A stretch of DNA of 43,333 nucleotides from positions 1 to 43,333 of the forward strand of contig JAVVVI010000017.1 of assembly GCA_036652735.1 (NCBI GenBank). Reading direction: 5' to 3'. Shown here one piece after another: positions 16,844-26,600 of the stretch. The stretch's first letter is position 1, and each line of letters starts with the position of its first letter. A program made the position numbers and the translations under genes. The notes beneath the pieces are model-generated. The model was not told the DNA's origin. It ran no database searches and saw nothing but the letters and a program-made list of their open reading frames with translations. The DNA comes from JAGOGN01 sp036652735 (GTDB lineage Bacteria > Bacillota > Clostridia > Lachnospirales > Lachnospiraceae).

Positions 16844-18412
16844 ATGGGAAAAAAAATACTAAGTATAGAAATTGGTCAAAATATAACTTATGTAGTGGAG
16901 ATGGAGGGTTCTGTTTCAAAACCCAAGGTATTCCACAGATTTTCATTTTCAACACCGCCGGGAACGTTGGATGAAGGTGGTGTAAATGAAAGTGAAGAAT
17001 TTATCCGGGAACTGAAATCCGGAATGCTCAGACTGGGGATTAAAGCAAGACATGTTGTATTTACAGTATCCTCAGGAAGAATTGGTAATCGAGAGATTAC
17101 AATTCCTTTTGTGAAGGAAAAACGAATTGCCGGTATGCTTAAGGCAAATGCAGCGGAATATTTTCCGGTGGATTTAAATAAGTACCAGCTGGTACATCGA
17201 GTGATTCAAACAGTTGAAAAAGAAGATGGGACGGGGAAGGGCTTAAAGCTTGTGGTATTGGCGATCCCCATTGAACTAATAGAGGATTATAAAAAGCTGG
17301 CGGTAAGTTGTGGCTTGGTGTTAGATACCCTGGATTATATGGGGAATAGTATTTTCTCTTTAATGAAAAGTGACAATCGTTCAAAAACAACGGTGGCAAT
17401 TAAAATCGAAGATGAATCGACCTGGTTAATGGTGTTCAAAGATGGAAGCATTGATATGCAGCGATCTTTTAATTATGGTATTATGGAACTGGTAGAGTAT
17501 TTCAAAGAAAAACACGAAGAAGAAAATTATACCTATAATCAGGCGTTTGAATGTTTGTGCAGGGAGGATTGGATTCATAATCAAGAGGACTCCGGATATG
17601 AGGAAAGTCTGGAATTAATGACCGGAAATTTATCCAGAATTCTGGATTATTATATTTCAAGAGGCAGTAAACCTGAGATTCAGGATATGATTTTAATGGG
17701 GCATGGAGCCAAAATCGCCGGATTACGAGAACTGTTATCCACGGAATCCGGACGTGAGGTTACGACTATGAAACAATCCATAAATGTTACCATAATGGGA
17801 ACGGATAATGCCCAAGATGACTTTTGCTCTTATGCAGGCTGCATCGGTGCAGGGATGAATCCCTATCGTATTCTGAAAGACGAGAAAATCAATTTGTTTG
17901 AACGTACGCTGGGCAGGGGAGAACGTATGGCGGTGGGTGTATTTATTCTTTGCATTCTTGCATCTTTGGCATTGCTTGGAATATCCGTCACACAAAGGAT
18001 ACAATTATCAAGGGAAGTTACGGTATTGAAAAAAGAAGTGGCAGATGCGCAGGAAGAGATGACCACTTATTATAATTATCTGGATTTGAAAGTACAATTT
18101 GATGAAATGACCGAGGTGTTCGCATCCACGAATTCTGTAAATAACCAGATTAACAACTTTTTTGGAGAATTGGAAGCAAAGATGCCTACAAGTATTAGTA
18201 TGATTTCTTTGACGGCGGAACAATCCGGTGTTACCATGGAGATACAGGTGGAATCATTGGATGCGGCGGCAGTAGTTCTGCTTCAGTTAAGACAGCTTGA
18301 TACGATTGAGAATATTCATACTTCAGAAGTATGCAAAAAAGATACGGATGCGGAATCCAAACAAATGCAATTTACGGTAACAGCAAATTATGTTCCCCTG
18401 GAACAGGAATAG
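16844..18412 (+). CDS. pilM: Fused PilM-PilN pilus alignment protein
   Basis: A 522-residue protein joining two parts that are usually separate. Residues 1 to about 345 are the actin-like cytoplasmic ATPase PilM (start KKILSIEIGQNITYVVEM, later LMGHGAKIAGLREL). From about 348 the sequence changes to KINLFERTLGRGERMA, the typical cytoplasmic N-terminus of PilN. A transmembrane helix follows at about 361-383, then a coiled coil and a small extracytoplasmic ferredoxin-like domain. In most species PilN's N-terminal peptide docks non-covalently into PilM; here the link is covalent. The reading frame is continuous with no sign of a sequencing join. pilO follows 9 bases later. Confidence 0.85.
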   Translation: MGKKILSIEIGQNITYVVEMEGSVSKPKVFHRFSFSTPPGTLDEGGVNESEEFIRELKSGMLRLGIKARHVVFTVSSGRIGNREITIPFVKEKRIAGMLKANAAEYFPVDLNKYQLVHRVIQTVEKEDGTGKGLKLVVLAIPIELIEDYKKLAVSCGLVLDTLDYMGNSIFSLMKSDNRSKTTVAIKIEDESTWLMVFKDGSIDMQRSFNYGIMELVEYFKEKHEEENYTYNQAFECLCREDWIHNQEDSGYEESLELMTGNLSRILDYYISRGSKPEIQDMILMGHGAKIAGLRELLSTESGREVTTMKQSINVTIMGTDNAQDDFCSYAGCIGAGMNPYRILKDEKINLFERTLGRGERMAVGVFILCILASLALLGISVTQRIQLSREVTVLKKEVADAQEEMTTYYNYLDLKVQFDEMTEVFASTNSVNNQINNFFGELEAKMPTSISMISLTAEQSGVTMEIQVESLDAAAVVLLQLRQLDTIENIHTSEVCKKDTDAESKQMQFTVTANYVPLEQE

Positions 18413-18421
18413 GAGGCAGAT

Positions 18422-19156
18422 ATGAAATCATCAGGAAATTTTAAAAAAGCCATGTTCTATCTTGCGGGAGTGGGTATCTTCCTTCTCACCTATTATGGAC
18501 TATTTAAAGGTTTATCTGCCGAAAATGACAGACTCAATGAGCAGGTAGCCCAGTTACAGGGTGAGGCAGCGGTTGCAAGGCAGATTGCAGGACATGAAGA
18601 AGAATATAAGACAAAAATGAATGAGATGAATGGAAAGATGGACGAGATGCTTGGTGTATTGCCGGCAGGAATCAAAGAAGAAGACTGTATTATGCTGGGC
18701 TCTGATTTGCAGAAAAACACAACAATGGAGATAGCAAGCGTTGGAATTAGTGCACCAAACCTAATGTATACGGTGAATGAAGAGGGCATGGCAACGGTGG
18801 CAGGTCAGCAGACAGCCGATTCCGAAGAAGGGGAAGAACAAAGGGTTACTTTAACCGAAGGAAATAAGTATTTATTTAACACAAAGGCCAACTTTGTTTG
18901 TACAACAACCTATAAAGGAATGAAACAGGCAATTGACAGAGTATTAGAAAAAGAGAATAAAATGAGCATAGATATGGTTACACTTTCCTATGATTCAGCA
19001 ACGGGTTATCTTTTAGGATCTATGGTCATTGATTTATATCATTTAGCAGGTGTAGACAAAGAATATGAACAGCCGGATGTACCGGTAATGTCAACCGGCA
19101 AGGAGAATATTTTTAATTCATTAGAAATAGGGGATGGAAATGGAACAGGAAATTAA
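18422..19156 (+). CDS. pilO: Type IV pilus alignment protein PilO-like
   Basis: A 244-residue bitopic membrane protein with a short cytoplasmic N-terminus and one transmembrane helix at about residues 10-29. A coiled coil (about 30-75, ENDRLNEQVAQLQGEA) and an extracytoplasmic domain with ferredoxin-like pattern follow. This layout, and its place directly after pilM-pilN, identifies it as PilO, the partner of PilN in the inner-membrane alignment complex. Sequence identity to family members is low, as usual. GGAGG precedes the ATG by 5 bases. Its end overlaps the start of the next minor-pilin gene. Confidence 0.8.
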   Translation: MKSSGNFKKAMFYLAGVGIFLLTYYGLFKGLSAENDRLNEQVAQLQGEAAVARQIAGHEEEYKTKMNEMNGKMDEMLGVLPAGIKEEDCIMLGSDLQKNTTMEIASVGISAPNLMYTVNEEGMATVAGQQTADSEEGEEQRVTLTEGNKYLFNTKANFVCTTTYKGMKQAIDRVLEKENKMSIDMVTLSYDSATGYLLGSMVIDLYHLAGVDKEYEQPDVPVMSTGKENIFNSLEIGDGNGTGN

Positions 19157-20255
19157 AAGGAAGAACCCGCACAACAATTGTGAGGGTTTTTCCCTCATTG
19201 AAGTATTAATTGCATCGGCAATACTTATGCTTATTACCCTGCCACTTTTTCAGGGGTTTGTTACCTCTGCCCTTATAAATGTAAAATCCAAGAATTTGTT
19301 CCGTGCAACCACTATTGCGCAAAATGAAATGGAAGATATTAAAGCAAGTGATATGAACGAGCTTTTAACAAGACATTTGGCATTGGAAGAGACACCGGGA
19401 GTGTGGAAGTATTCTATGCCTGTTTTTGAGGATGGTAAAACATATCAGGTGTCGGTATCCTTTAATGCAAACGGATACCAGAATCAGAGCAAAGATGGTT
19501 ATAATGATATACAATTGGCAGATATATCCAACATTAATTCTGCAACAGATGGAATTTTTGTACAGAATAACCATATGGATCAAGATGCTGCAAGAGAGTT
19601 AAAAACCTTTTTTCTAAAAAAAGATGATCCTTCTTTGGAAGAGATTATGGATACAATGAGTCGCACAATCACAATTACAGTGGAAAAGATAGGAACTTCG
19701 ACGGATGCCTATGCAAAAATCACCTATTATTTTAATGGAATTGAAGTTGTGGGACAGGAGTTTAACCGGATTTATCATAACACCAATGAAGATGTAAAAT
19801 TCAAAAATTATTATCTCTTTTTCCAACCCATGTATGGAGATCTTTTGGCAGGACCAAGAGAGACCATTCACATTGAGAACAAAGATGGAATTCCAATGGA
19901 TGTATATTTGGTAAAGCAGAAAACAGTGGAAAGTACCAGTTCCAACGAAGCAAAATACAGGGTCAATGTCAGCGTCCATGAGGAAAATCGAAAACTGGAG
20001 TTGGATGAGGCGGGAATCTATCATGCAGCGACCAATATAAGAACGAACCTCCTCCATGAATTTGGCAATACGCAGTTATCTCTTCACCATTATGGGAGAG
20101 AGAATCTTACGGGAATTACAGATGCCCGACAACTATGTAATTTGAAAGGACTTGTTGCAAAAAAACAGACCAATCGATTTTATGAAGTAGAGGTGAAAGT
20201 AGCGGATGAAAAAGGTAAAACTTTGGCAAAACTTACAGGAACAAAAGAAAAATAA
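19140..20255 (+). CDS. Minor pilin, PilV/GspI-like
   Basis: A 371-residue prepilin-type protein. A 16-residue leader ends in G16 and is followed by FSLIE (Glu at +5) and a hydrophobic helix VLIASAILMLITLPLFQGF. The AQNEMEDIKA stretch after the helix is typical of PilV/GspI minor pilins, which help start the fibre. The C-terminal 300 residues are longer than in usual GspI and probably extracellular beta-rich. The ATG at 19140 is used because GGGG lies 6 bases upstream; 19134 is an alternative two codons longer. It overlaps pilO by 17 bases and the next gene by 50 bases, which indicates tight coupling. Confidence 0.82.
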   Translation: MEQEIKRKNPHNNCEGFSLIEVLIASAILMLITLPLFQGFVTSALINVKSKNLFRATTIAQNEMEDIKASDMNELLTRHLALEETPGVWKYSMPVFEDGKTYQVSVSFNANGYQNQSKDGYNDIQLADISNINSATDGIFVQNNHMDQDAARELKTFFLKKDDPSLEEIMDTMSRTITITVEKIGTSTDAYAKITYYFNGIEVVGQEFNRIYHNTNEDVKFKNYYLFFQPMYGDLLAGPRETIHIENKDGIPMDVYLVKQKTVESTSSNEAKYRVNVSVHEENRKLELDEAGIYHAATNIRTNLLHEFGNTQLSLHHYGRENLTGITDARQLCNLKGLVAKKQTNRFYEVEVKVADEKGKTLAKLTGTKEK

Positions 20256-22476
20256 AGAGGGTGCAGCCCTGGTTACGGTCTTAATGGCAATGGGGATCCT
20301 AAGCATTCTTGTGGTTGTAGTGCTATTTGCTTCTTCGGTAAATTATAAGATGAAAATTGCAAGTCTGAAGGCAAAAGACAATTTTTATTCTGCGGAAGGC
20401 GCAGTGGAAGAGATTCGTGTGGGTCTTCAGTCCAATGTGTCAGATGCATTTGCAAAAGCGTATGTAGTAACAATGGAAGAGTATTCGGAAGCTACAGCAG
20501 AGATTCGAACGAAGAAGTTCCAAAGTGCCTACGAAGCGGAATTAATAAAAGAACTGATAGATGAAAACAATGGATCCGGTGTGCGCTATTATAAGACACA
20601 GATTTTGGAAAGTTATTTAAAAAAAACAGCCTACAATATGGAGAAGAAAACGGGTGCAGTGATTGTGAAACTCAAGGACCAGGTTCTAAATGTAGACAGT
20701 GATGGTGTTACATTAAAGAATGTGGACGTAAGGTTTACCGATGCAGATGCGTATACCTCAGAAATAAAGACAGATATTGTCTTGCAATATCCCGAACTTG
20801 ATTTTTCCCAGTCGGGCTCTATGCCAAATCTATTGGAATATACATTGATTGCAGGTTCGTCCATTCAGGCTTTTGGAAGACTAAATGTGGCATTGGCAGG
20901 CAGTGTATATGGCGGAAAAAACGGAGTACAGTTAACCAATTCATCTGTTTCTATGGGACATTCTCTGAATAGGAGCAAGAATACCTTTGTTACAGATGCC
21001 AACATCCATTTAATGGATTCTAATTTTATTCTTAGAGGAATGGATGTTTGGGCCAATGGACTGGAGGTGAACAATAGTGCATTAAATCTTACAGGAAAGG
21101 CATATATCAGCAATGACCTGGAACTCTCAGGAGGAAATAGAGGGAGCAGTCAGGTGACCATAAATGGAGAATATTACGGATATGGAAATCCGGAAGCACT
21201 GAAAATTGCAGCATCTTCGCAACCTTCTGATTTAAAAGATGCGGCGGATCATGCAGCAGCCTATAATAGTGCAATGATTGTAAATAGTGTTCATTCAGAA
21301 TTAAATCTTCAGAAGCTGAATAAATTTTTATTGGCAGGAAATTCTTATGTGGCTGTACAGCAGGAGAAAGAGTCCAATGGAAAGGATATTCTAACAGGAG
21401 AATCAGTGTCTATCAAACCCGGCCAGCTGGCGTACCTTGTTCCGGCAAAGTATATTGGACAAGGGGAAATAATTGCAAACCCCATGCCTGCAAGTCAGTA
21501 TGAAGAGTTGATTCAGCAATATGGTTCGGATCATCTGGTGGATATGGAACAGGTAAAAGGGGAGTATCCGGGAATTCAATTTTCTCAAAAGGGATATCAA
21601 ATGGCGGCTTATCCAATTACGGTATCAGGCCAGTCTTTTAGTATGATTTATTTGTTCTGGGATTTTGAAGATCAAAAGAGTGCCAATGCCTATAACAAAC
21701 ACTATTATGTTCAAAAAGAGCATCAAGAATCCTTGAATCAATTTGCCGATGGCTATGATTATCAGATACAATTACCATATAATCAAGGGATTCCAATTGC
21801 AAATGCTAATTTTTATTATAATGGAAATGTGTTAGTAAATGGAGAAACACAGTCTTTTTTTCTACCGGATATGCTTACGGACAGAACCACCGAACTTGCA
21901 AGGGAATTAGTGGGCAAGGAGGCAGCCTTTTATGATACGTTTGCAGGATTAAAATGTAAACTTATGAAGGAGTATTATCGTTTGACACCATCTGATTTAA
22001 GTGCAGGGGGAGTGTATGAGAATTTAGTTTCATTTCCGAAAGGACCGGGGAAGGTTCCCTATATTGCTCCCGGATCTTATGAGACGTTTGTAACCAAAGA
22101 TGGTGGGGAATATGGAACGATTGTGATTAATGGAGATGCTGTGATTAATCGGATAAATGTGAATGCCTGGTTTGGTTCACCGAATGTAAAGCTGCGGGCA
22201 GTGATTGCATCAGGAGATGTAGTTGTGGAAGATGATTTTTCGGGAATGTTAATTGCAGGTGGAAACATAACCATAGGGGCCTCAAATATTAAAATTAAAG
22301 CGAATCCGGAGTCTGCTGCACTGGCACTAAAAGCGGAAAATGCAAGCGGAAATTGTGGATTAAACTATTTAAAAAATGCAGAAGAATATGTAACGGGAAC
22401 CGGGAATGCAGACCTTTCAACGGGCAGCGTTTCCCTCTCCAAACTGATTCATTATAAGAACTGGGAAAAGAAGTAA
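20206..22476 (+). CDS. Very large PilX/GspK-like minor pilin with beta-solenoid-like body
   Basis: A 756-residue protein with a class III signal-like start: leader to G19, then AALVTVLMAMGILSILVVVVLF. The +5 residue is T24 instead of Glu, as in GspK/PilX N-domains. The helix continues into an AEGAVEEIRVGL segment typical of PilX proteins. Residues about 205-330 and 640-720 are rich in short alternating strands with Asn/Gly turns (for example VINGDAVINRINVN, MLIAGGNITIGASN), suggesting a right-handed beta-helix or polymer-like body. GAGGTG lies 10 bases before the ATG, and the gene overlaps its predecessor by 50 bases. It is far larger than ordinary minor pilins. A pilus-tip position is inferred from the missing Glu5. 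Confidence 0.75.
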   Translation: MKKVKLWQNLQEQKKNKEGAALVTVLMAMGILSILVVVVLFASSVNYKMKIASLKAKDNFYSAEGAVEEIRVGLQSNVSDAFAKAYVVTMEEYSEATAEIRTKKFQSAYEAELIKELIDENNGSGVRYYKTQILESYLKKTAYNMEKKTGAVIVKLKDQVLNVDSDGVTLKNVDVRFTDADAYTSEIKTDIVLQYPELDFSQSGSMPNLLEYTLIAGSSIQAFGRLNVALAGSVYGGKNGVQLTNSSVSMGHSLNRSKNTFVTDANIHLMDSNFILRGMDVWANGLEVNNSALNLTGKAYISNDLELSGGNRGSSQVTINGEYYGYGNPEALKIAASSQPSDLKDAADHAAAYNSAMIVNSVHSELNLQKLNKFLLAGNSYVAVQQEKESNGKDILTGESVSIKPGQLAYLVPAKYIGQGEIIANPMPASQYEELIQQYGSDHLVDMEQVKGEYPGIQFSQKGYQMAAYPITVSGQSFSMIYLFWDFEDQKSANAYNKHYYVQKEHQESLNQFADGYDYQIQLPYNQGIPIANANFYYNGNVLVNGETQSFFLPDMLTDRTTELARELVGKEAAFYDTFAGLKCKLMKEYYRLTPSDLSAGGVYENLVSFPKGPGKVPYIAPGSYETFVTKDGGEYGTIVINGDAVINRINVNAWFGSPNVKLRAVIASGDVVVEDDFSGMLIAGGNITIGASNIKIKANPESAALALKAENASGNCGLNYLKNAEEYVTGTGNADLSTGSVSLSKLIHYKNWEKK

Positions 22477-22488
22477 GGGGGGAGTTAC

Positions 22489-23061
22489 TTGAAGAGAAAG
22501 CAAGGCTTTACATTGATAGAATTAATTGTGGTAGTTGCAATGATTGGGATTCTCACAGGCATATTGGGAGTGGCGCTGTCTCATCTTGGTACCTATAAGA
22601 TTATTGGAGTTACAAAAGAGACCGAAGTTTCATTGAAAGAGACCAGAACGAAATCAATGACAAAAAATGCGGCAGCTGAATGTGGTAAAACACCGGATGC
22701 AGAGACCGAATATCTTTACGCAACGAAAATTTCCTGTAAAGGTGGCACCTATTTTTTATCCACCGGGATTCTGGAAGTGAAGAAAGATGGCAGTTTTATT
22801 ATGGTTAAGGAAAATCAAAGGGAGAAGAACCTTGGGAAAAATCTTACGATAACCTTTTCAACGTCAGAAGTTCAGGATGAGGGATGGCAGGCAATTGATG
22901 AAGAGGGAATCTATGTCTCCTTTGATCGCTGCACAGGAAGTACAATCGGAACAAAGTATGGAATCCTACGCCAGTTGCGCTATGAAAATGGAGCCAAAAA
23001 TCATGATACGATTCTGTTTATTCAGCATGAAACAGGGAGAATTCACTATGAAAAGAAATAA
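22489..23061 (+). CDS. Minor pilin, FimT/GspH-like
   Basis: A 190-residue prepilin-type protein with a 6-residue leader (cut after G6), then FTLIE (Glu at +5) and a helix LIVVVAMIGILTGILGVAL. The remainder, with many short strands and a conserved-looking DRCTGSTIGTKYGI region, fits the GspH/FimT pseudopilin fold. The start is a TTG at 22489 with GGGGGGAG 4 bases before it; no ATG is available before the prepilin motif. It overlaps the next minor pilin gene by 14 bases. With the PilV-, PilX- and PilW-like neighbours it completes an H-I-J-K-type initiation set. Confidence 0.82.
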   Translation: MKRKQGFTLIELIVVVAMIGILTGILGVALSHLGTYKIIGVTKETEVSLKETRTKSMTKNAAAECGKTPDAETEYLYATKISCKGGTYFLSTGILEVKKDGSFIMVKENQREKNLGKNLTITFSTSEVQDEGWQAIDEEGIYVSFDRCTGSTIGTKYGILRQLRYENGAKNHDTILFIQHETGRIHYEKK

Positions 23062-23599
23062 AGAGGGATTTACCTTAGTAGAAATAATTGCGGCACTTGC
23101 CATATTAATGATTGTAGGTGGAAGCATACTTCTGTTTTTATTGAATGGGTTGAAACAGTACCAGAAGATTCAGACACAAACAGATATTCAGTATGATGCA
23201 CAGACAACATTGAATCAATTGGAAGATTTGTTCATTGATGTGAACAGCGGTATTTACAGCAGCGGAAGTGCAGAAGAGACACAGTGCCTAAAGGGAACGG
23301 TGCTGGAAATGGAAGGCGGAGTGAATCATACTGTGGTATATCAGGTGATGTTCATAAAAAACAAGGGAGAGCTGACGTATGAAAAATACATACAGGCAGA
23401 GCAGGGAAAAGAACGGGTTGATCTGGTGAAAGAAACGGTTCTGTGCAAAAATGTAAAGCAGTTCTCCGCACAGATAACGGAGCAGGAGTGCAATACAGTG
23501 ATTCATCTTACCCTGGAACTTCTTGACAAAACAAGCAGCTGTAATGCAAAGAAAAATATTACGCTGCGCAACCTGGTAGAAATACAGGATGGACAGTAA
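23048..23599 (+). CDS. Minor pilin, PilW/GspJ-like
   Basis: A 183-residue prepilin-type protein: leader MKRNKEG, cut after G7, then FTLVE (Glu at +5) and helix IIAALAILMIVGGSILLFLL. The TDIQYDAQTTLNQLEDLF segment after the helix resembles GspJ/PilW proteins. The open frame extends upstream to 22877, but the ATG at 23048 has AGGGAGAA about 9 bases upstream and gives a normal leader, so the upstream extension is not coding. It overlaps the preceding gene by 14 bases and ends 28 bases before the start of the large secreted protein. Confidence 0.82.
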   Translation: MKRNKEGFTLVEIIAALAILMIVGGSILLFLLNGLKQYQKIQTQTDIQYDAQTTLNQLEDLFIDVNSGIYSSGSAEETQCLKGTVLEMEGGVNHTVVYQVMFIKNKGELTYEKYIQAEQGKERVDLVKETVLCKNVKQFSAQITEQECNTVIHLTLELLDKTSSCNAKKNITLRNLVEIQDGQ

Positions 23600-23627
23600 A
23601 AACCCGAATGGGAAGGGAGGAAACCAT

Positions 23628-26600
23628 ATGAAAAAAAGAAGAATAATGAGGACCGTAGTATTCCTGTGTGTGCTTCTGGCAGCCGGAATCCTTACTGCCC
23701 ATGCGATTGGAAACAGTACAACGGGTAAGAACCGGATCGAAATAAAAAAAGACAGTGGGGAGACCTTTGGTACCACAAAAAATCCATTTCTCATAGTAGA
23801 AGTTGTGCCAAATCCTTCTATGGCAGAGATTGGATATCAGATTCAGGGCTGTGAACCCATAGATATGGAACGCCTGAGTGTAGACAGTCAAAGTGCAGAT
23901 TATAAAGAAGTATATGGTAATGATGGAACGGCAACAGTGGAAAAGAGGGAATATGAGTGCTTTACTCATGAACTTAGCAGTGGTTCCGTGATTAATGCCT
24001 ATCAGGGGCAGAATCCATTTCCGTTAAGAGAGGGAGTGAAGATCTCTCAGGAGGCAATGGAATTAAACTATTGGATGTTACTGGAAAAAGAAACAACGCT
24101 TACCGGATATTATGAGAAAACAAAGGCGGGTACCGGTGGAATTTTTATAAAAAAAGGAAGGGACTATGTGGTTTCTACTGACGCAGAAGGCACTTACATT
24201 GGAGACTATAACTGGATCACAGTGAATGAACCGGATTTATTTGACTGGACAGGAAGAGAAAAAAGGACAAGAACGGAACCTTGTGCGTATTCCTGTAAGA
24301 AAATGAAAATTACACATCGAAATAGATTTTTACAGGAGGCATTTCAAACAAGGGACGAAGATGGAGCGTTTCATACTACAGTTGTTACGTTGACACCGGA
24401 GGATTTTGCGAAAGCTGAAAATCTTGCGCTATTGGAACAGGCAGAACTGATCTCCATTCATGGATCCGGTGGAAATCCTAAATTAGAGGAGCTATGGACG
24501 AGGCTAAATAAAGAGGGTAGGGTGCTCACAGAGGAAGAACAAAAGAATACCTCTTTTCAGAATCATGATTTATCAAAGAGTGTGGTGGATACCATAGTAA
24601 AACGAATGCATTCTGCCCATCCGGCAGCATTGGTTATGGATGGATATTCGCTTTTTACAAGTGCACCCAATAGTCAGGCACAGAATCTGGTGAAGCGGCT
24701 GACAAATTTGGAGGTGCTTACCGAGAAGGATGTGTTATTCGAAAATATTTATCTGTATAATGGAACCAATGGGGGCAGCCACAGTATGAATAGTGAATTT
24801 CATACTGTGACAAATAAAACCTATGTGGATTTCAAGGGTACACAAGTGGAATCCTATGCAACCGTGAGAGAAGCGGTTGCGAAGTTACTCATTGATGCGA
24901 TGAATGTGCGTCCCGATAAGACTACACTGCGAATCCTTGAAGTGCAGGCCTGCAATGAGTTTATCTATGGTTCACCTTCCTGGAAAGAGTATTACAAGAA
25001 CTTAATTCCTTGGTTTCAGGGAGATTATGAAAAGGATATTACAGTAACAACCATGCCCACATGGGAATTAAATGGAAGCAGACTGGATTTAAATGCGTCC
25101 TTTGATTTGATCTTAGTTGGAATCAATCAAGATGCGACGAATGGAGGAATGGGGTATAACGATCCCCAAATGGGTAGCCTTATTTATACCTCTATTGGTG
25201 ATATGGTGGTGAAAAGTGGAACGAAAAAGGAATGGGCAAAGATTCTAAGTGATGATAGTGTTCGATATTCAGGGACAGATATCAGCAGGAAGAAATTAAA
25301 GGAATTAGAAGCTTATTTACAAGCCGGATATCCAATTGCACTGGAGCCCGGATTCTTCAAGGAAGAAAACAAAAAATGGAAGGTGGATACGGATAAGATA
25401 GATTCCAGTTCCAATATGTATCAGCTGGCAGCTTCTTATATCAGTCAAAGCTACAAGACACTGGTTACAACAAAGGAAACAGACACAACTGCCCTGCGAA
25501 AAGCAATGGGTGAGGTTTGCAAACTTCATTTTAAGAAGGATAAAAATGGGAGAGAGATGTTCCCGACAAAATATACCTACCATGAAAAAAAGGACGGGAC
25601 CATAGAAAGAGGAACGGTTACGTACCAAAATCAGCGTGAATTTAAGTATCAGTTTACCATTGAAGGGCTTGAGACAAAGAACTATACCGCCGCCCTTTAT
25701 ATTGATGGAAATGTGGATGGTATTTACGAAGGCTCACTGGAAAACCCTTTTTCATCGGGATCAGGTGAAGAGTCAGAACAGATGCAGCAAATTAAAATCA
25801 CGGATCAGGAGGGCAATCCTATTCCGGAAGATCAATTAAAAGTAAATACAGTCTATACACTGACACGGATTATGGGTGAGGATTTTAAGGGGATTATTCC
25901 ATGGAAATTGCAAATTTCGGATAGCAAAAACCCCCAAATTCGTGATACAAAAATAGATTATACTCTATTTAAAGTGAATGCACAGGATAAGAAAAAAATA
26001 AAAGTGCTCCAGATGAACCTTAGGAGTGATATGTGGCTGAATTCAGATGTAATGGATGAAATGGCTTACATTAATTTGGAAACAAACAAGCAATTTCAGA
26101 GATTCTTTGATGGGGTTGATGAATTTAATATTCAGATTGAGTTTTTACAGAATAAGAGTTGGTATTCAAAATTCGGAAAATTGGTTCATAAGGAGTCAAA
26201 GGAGGAATTAGTAACACAATGGAAAGCGTATCTTGACCAATATGATATGCTGATTTTAGGGTTTAATGATTGTTGTTCCTACACGGATGATGAAATTTTT
26301 AATGAAGGATTTCAATATTTTTCAGATTGTGGAAAAAGTATTATTTTAAGTCACGATATTGCAAAAGATGCCACCATGAAAGTAACGGCGGGACATTCTG
26401 CAACCGTGTTTGACCCTGTTATCAGAGATTTATTAAAGCAGAGGAAATACCAACAGTCTACTACACAATTTCGTGGGAAAACTTTAAATCTTCTGCCGGA
26501 AAATCCACTGTACCGAAGTGGAAAAAAGGGAAAGCAGGTATCCGAGTATTTTGATAATAGTATTCGGGAATATATCATATTTGGAGGAGACCAGAATTTT

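Noticed and set aside
19614..20057. 147-codon minus-strand open frame opposite the PilV-like gene
   Set aside because: No recognisable domain or ribosome binding site; the + strand gene there is well supported.
22877..23047. Long upstream extension of the GspJ-like minor pilin frame
   Set aside because: It would bury the prepilin leader far from the N-terminus and lies within the preceding gene in another frame.
23288..23969. Overlapping open frames on the minus strand opposite the minor pilins and the large secreted protein
   Set aside because: Compositions rich in Phe, His, Ser and Cys, no ribosome binding sites, and full overlap with well supported genes; these are shadows.
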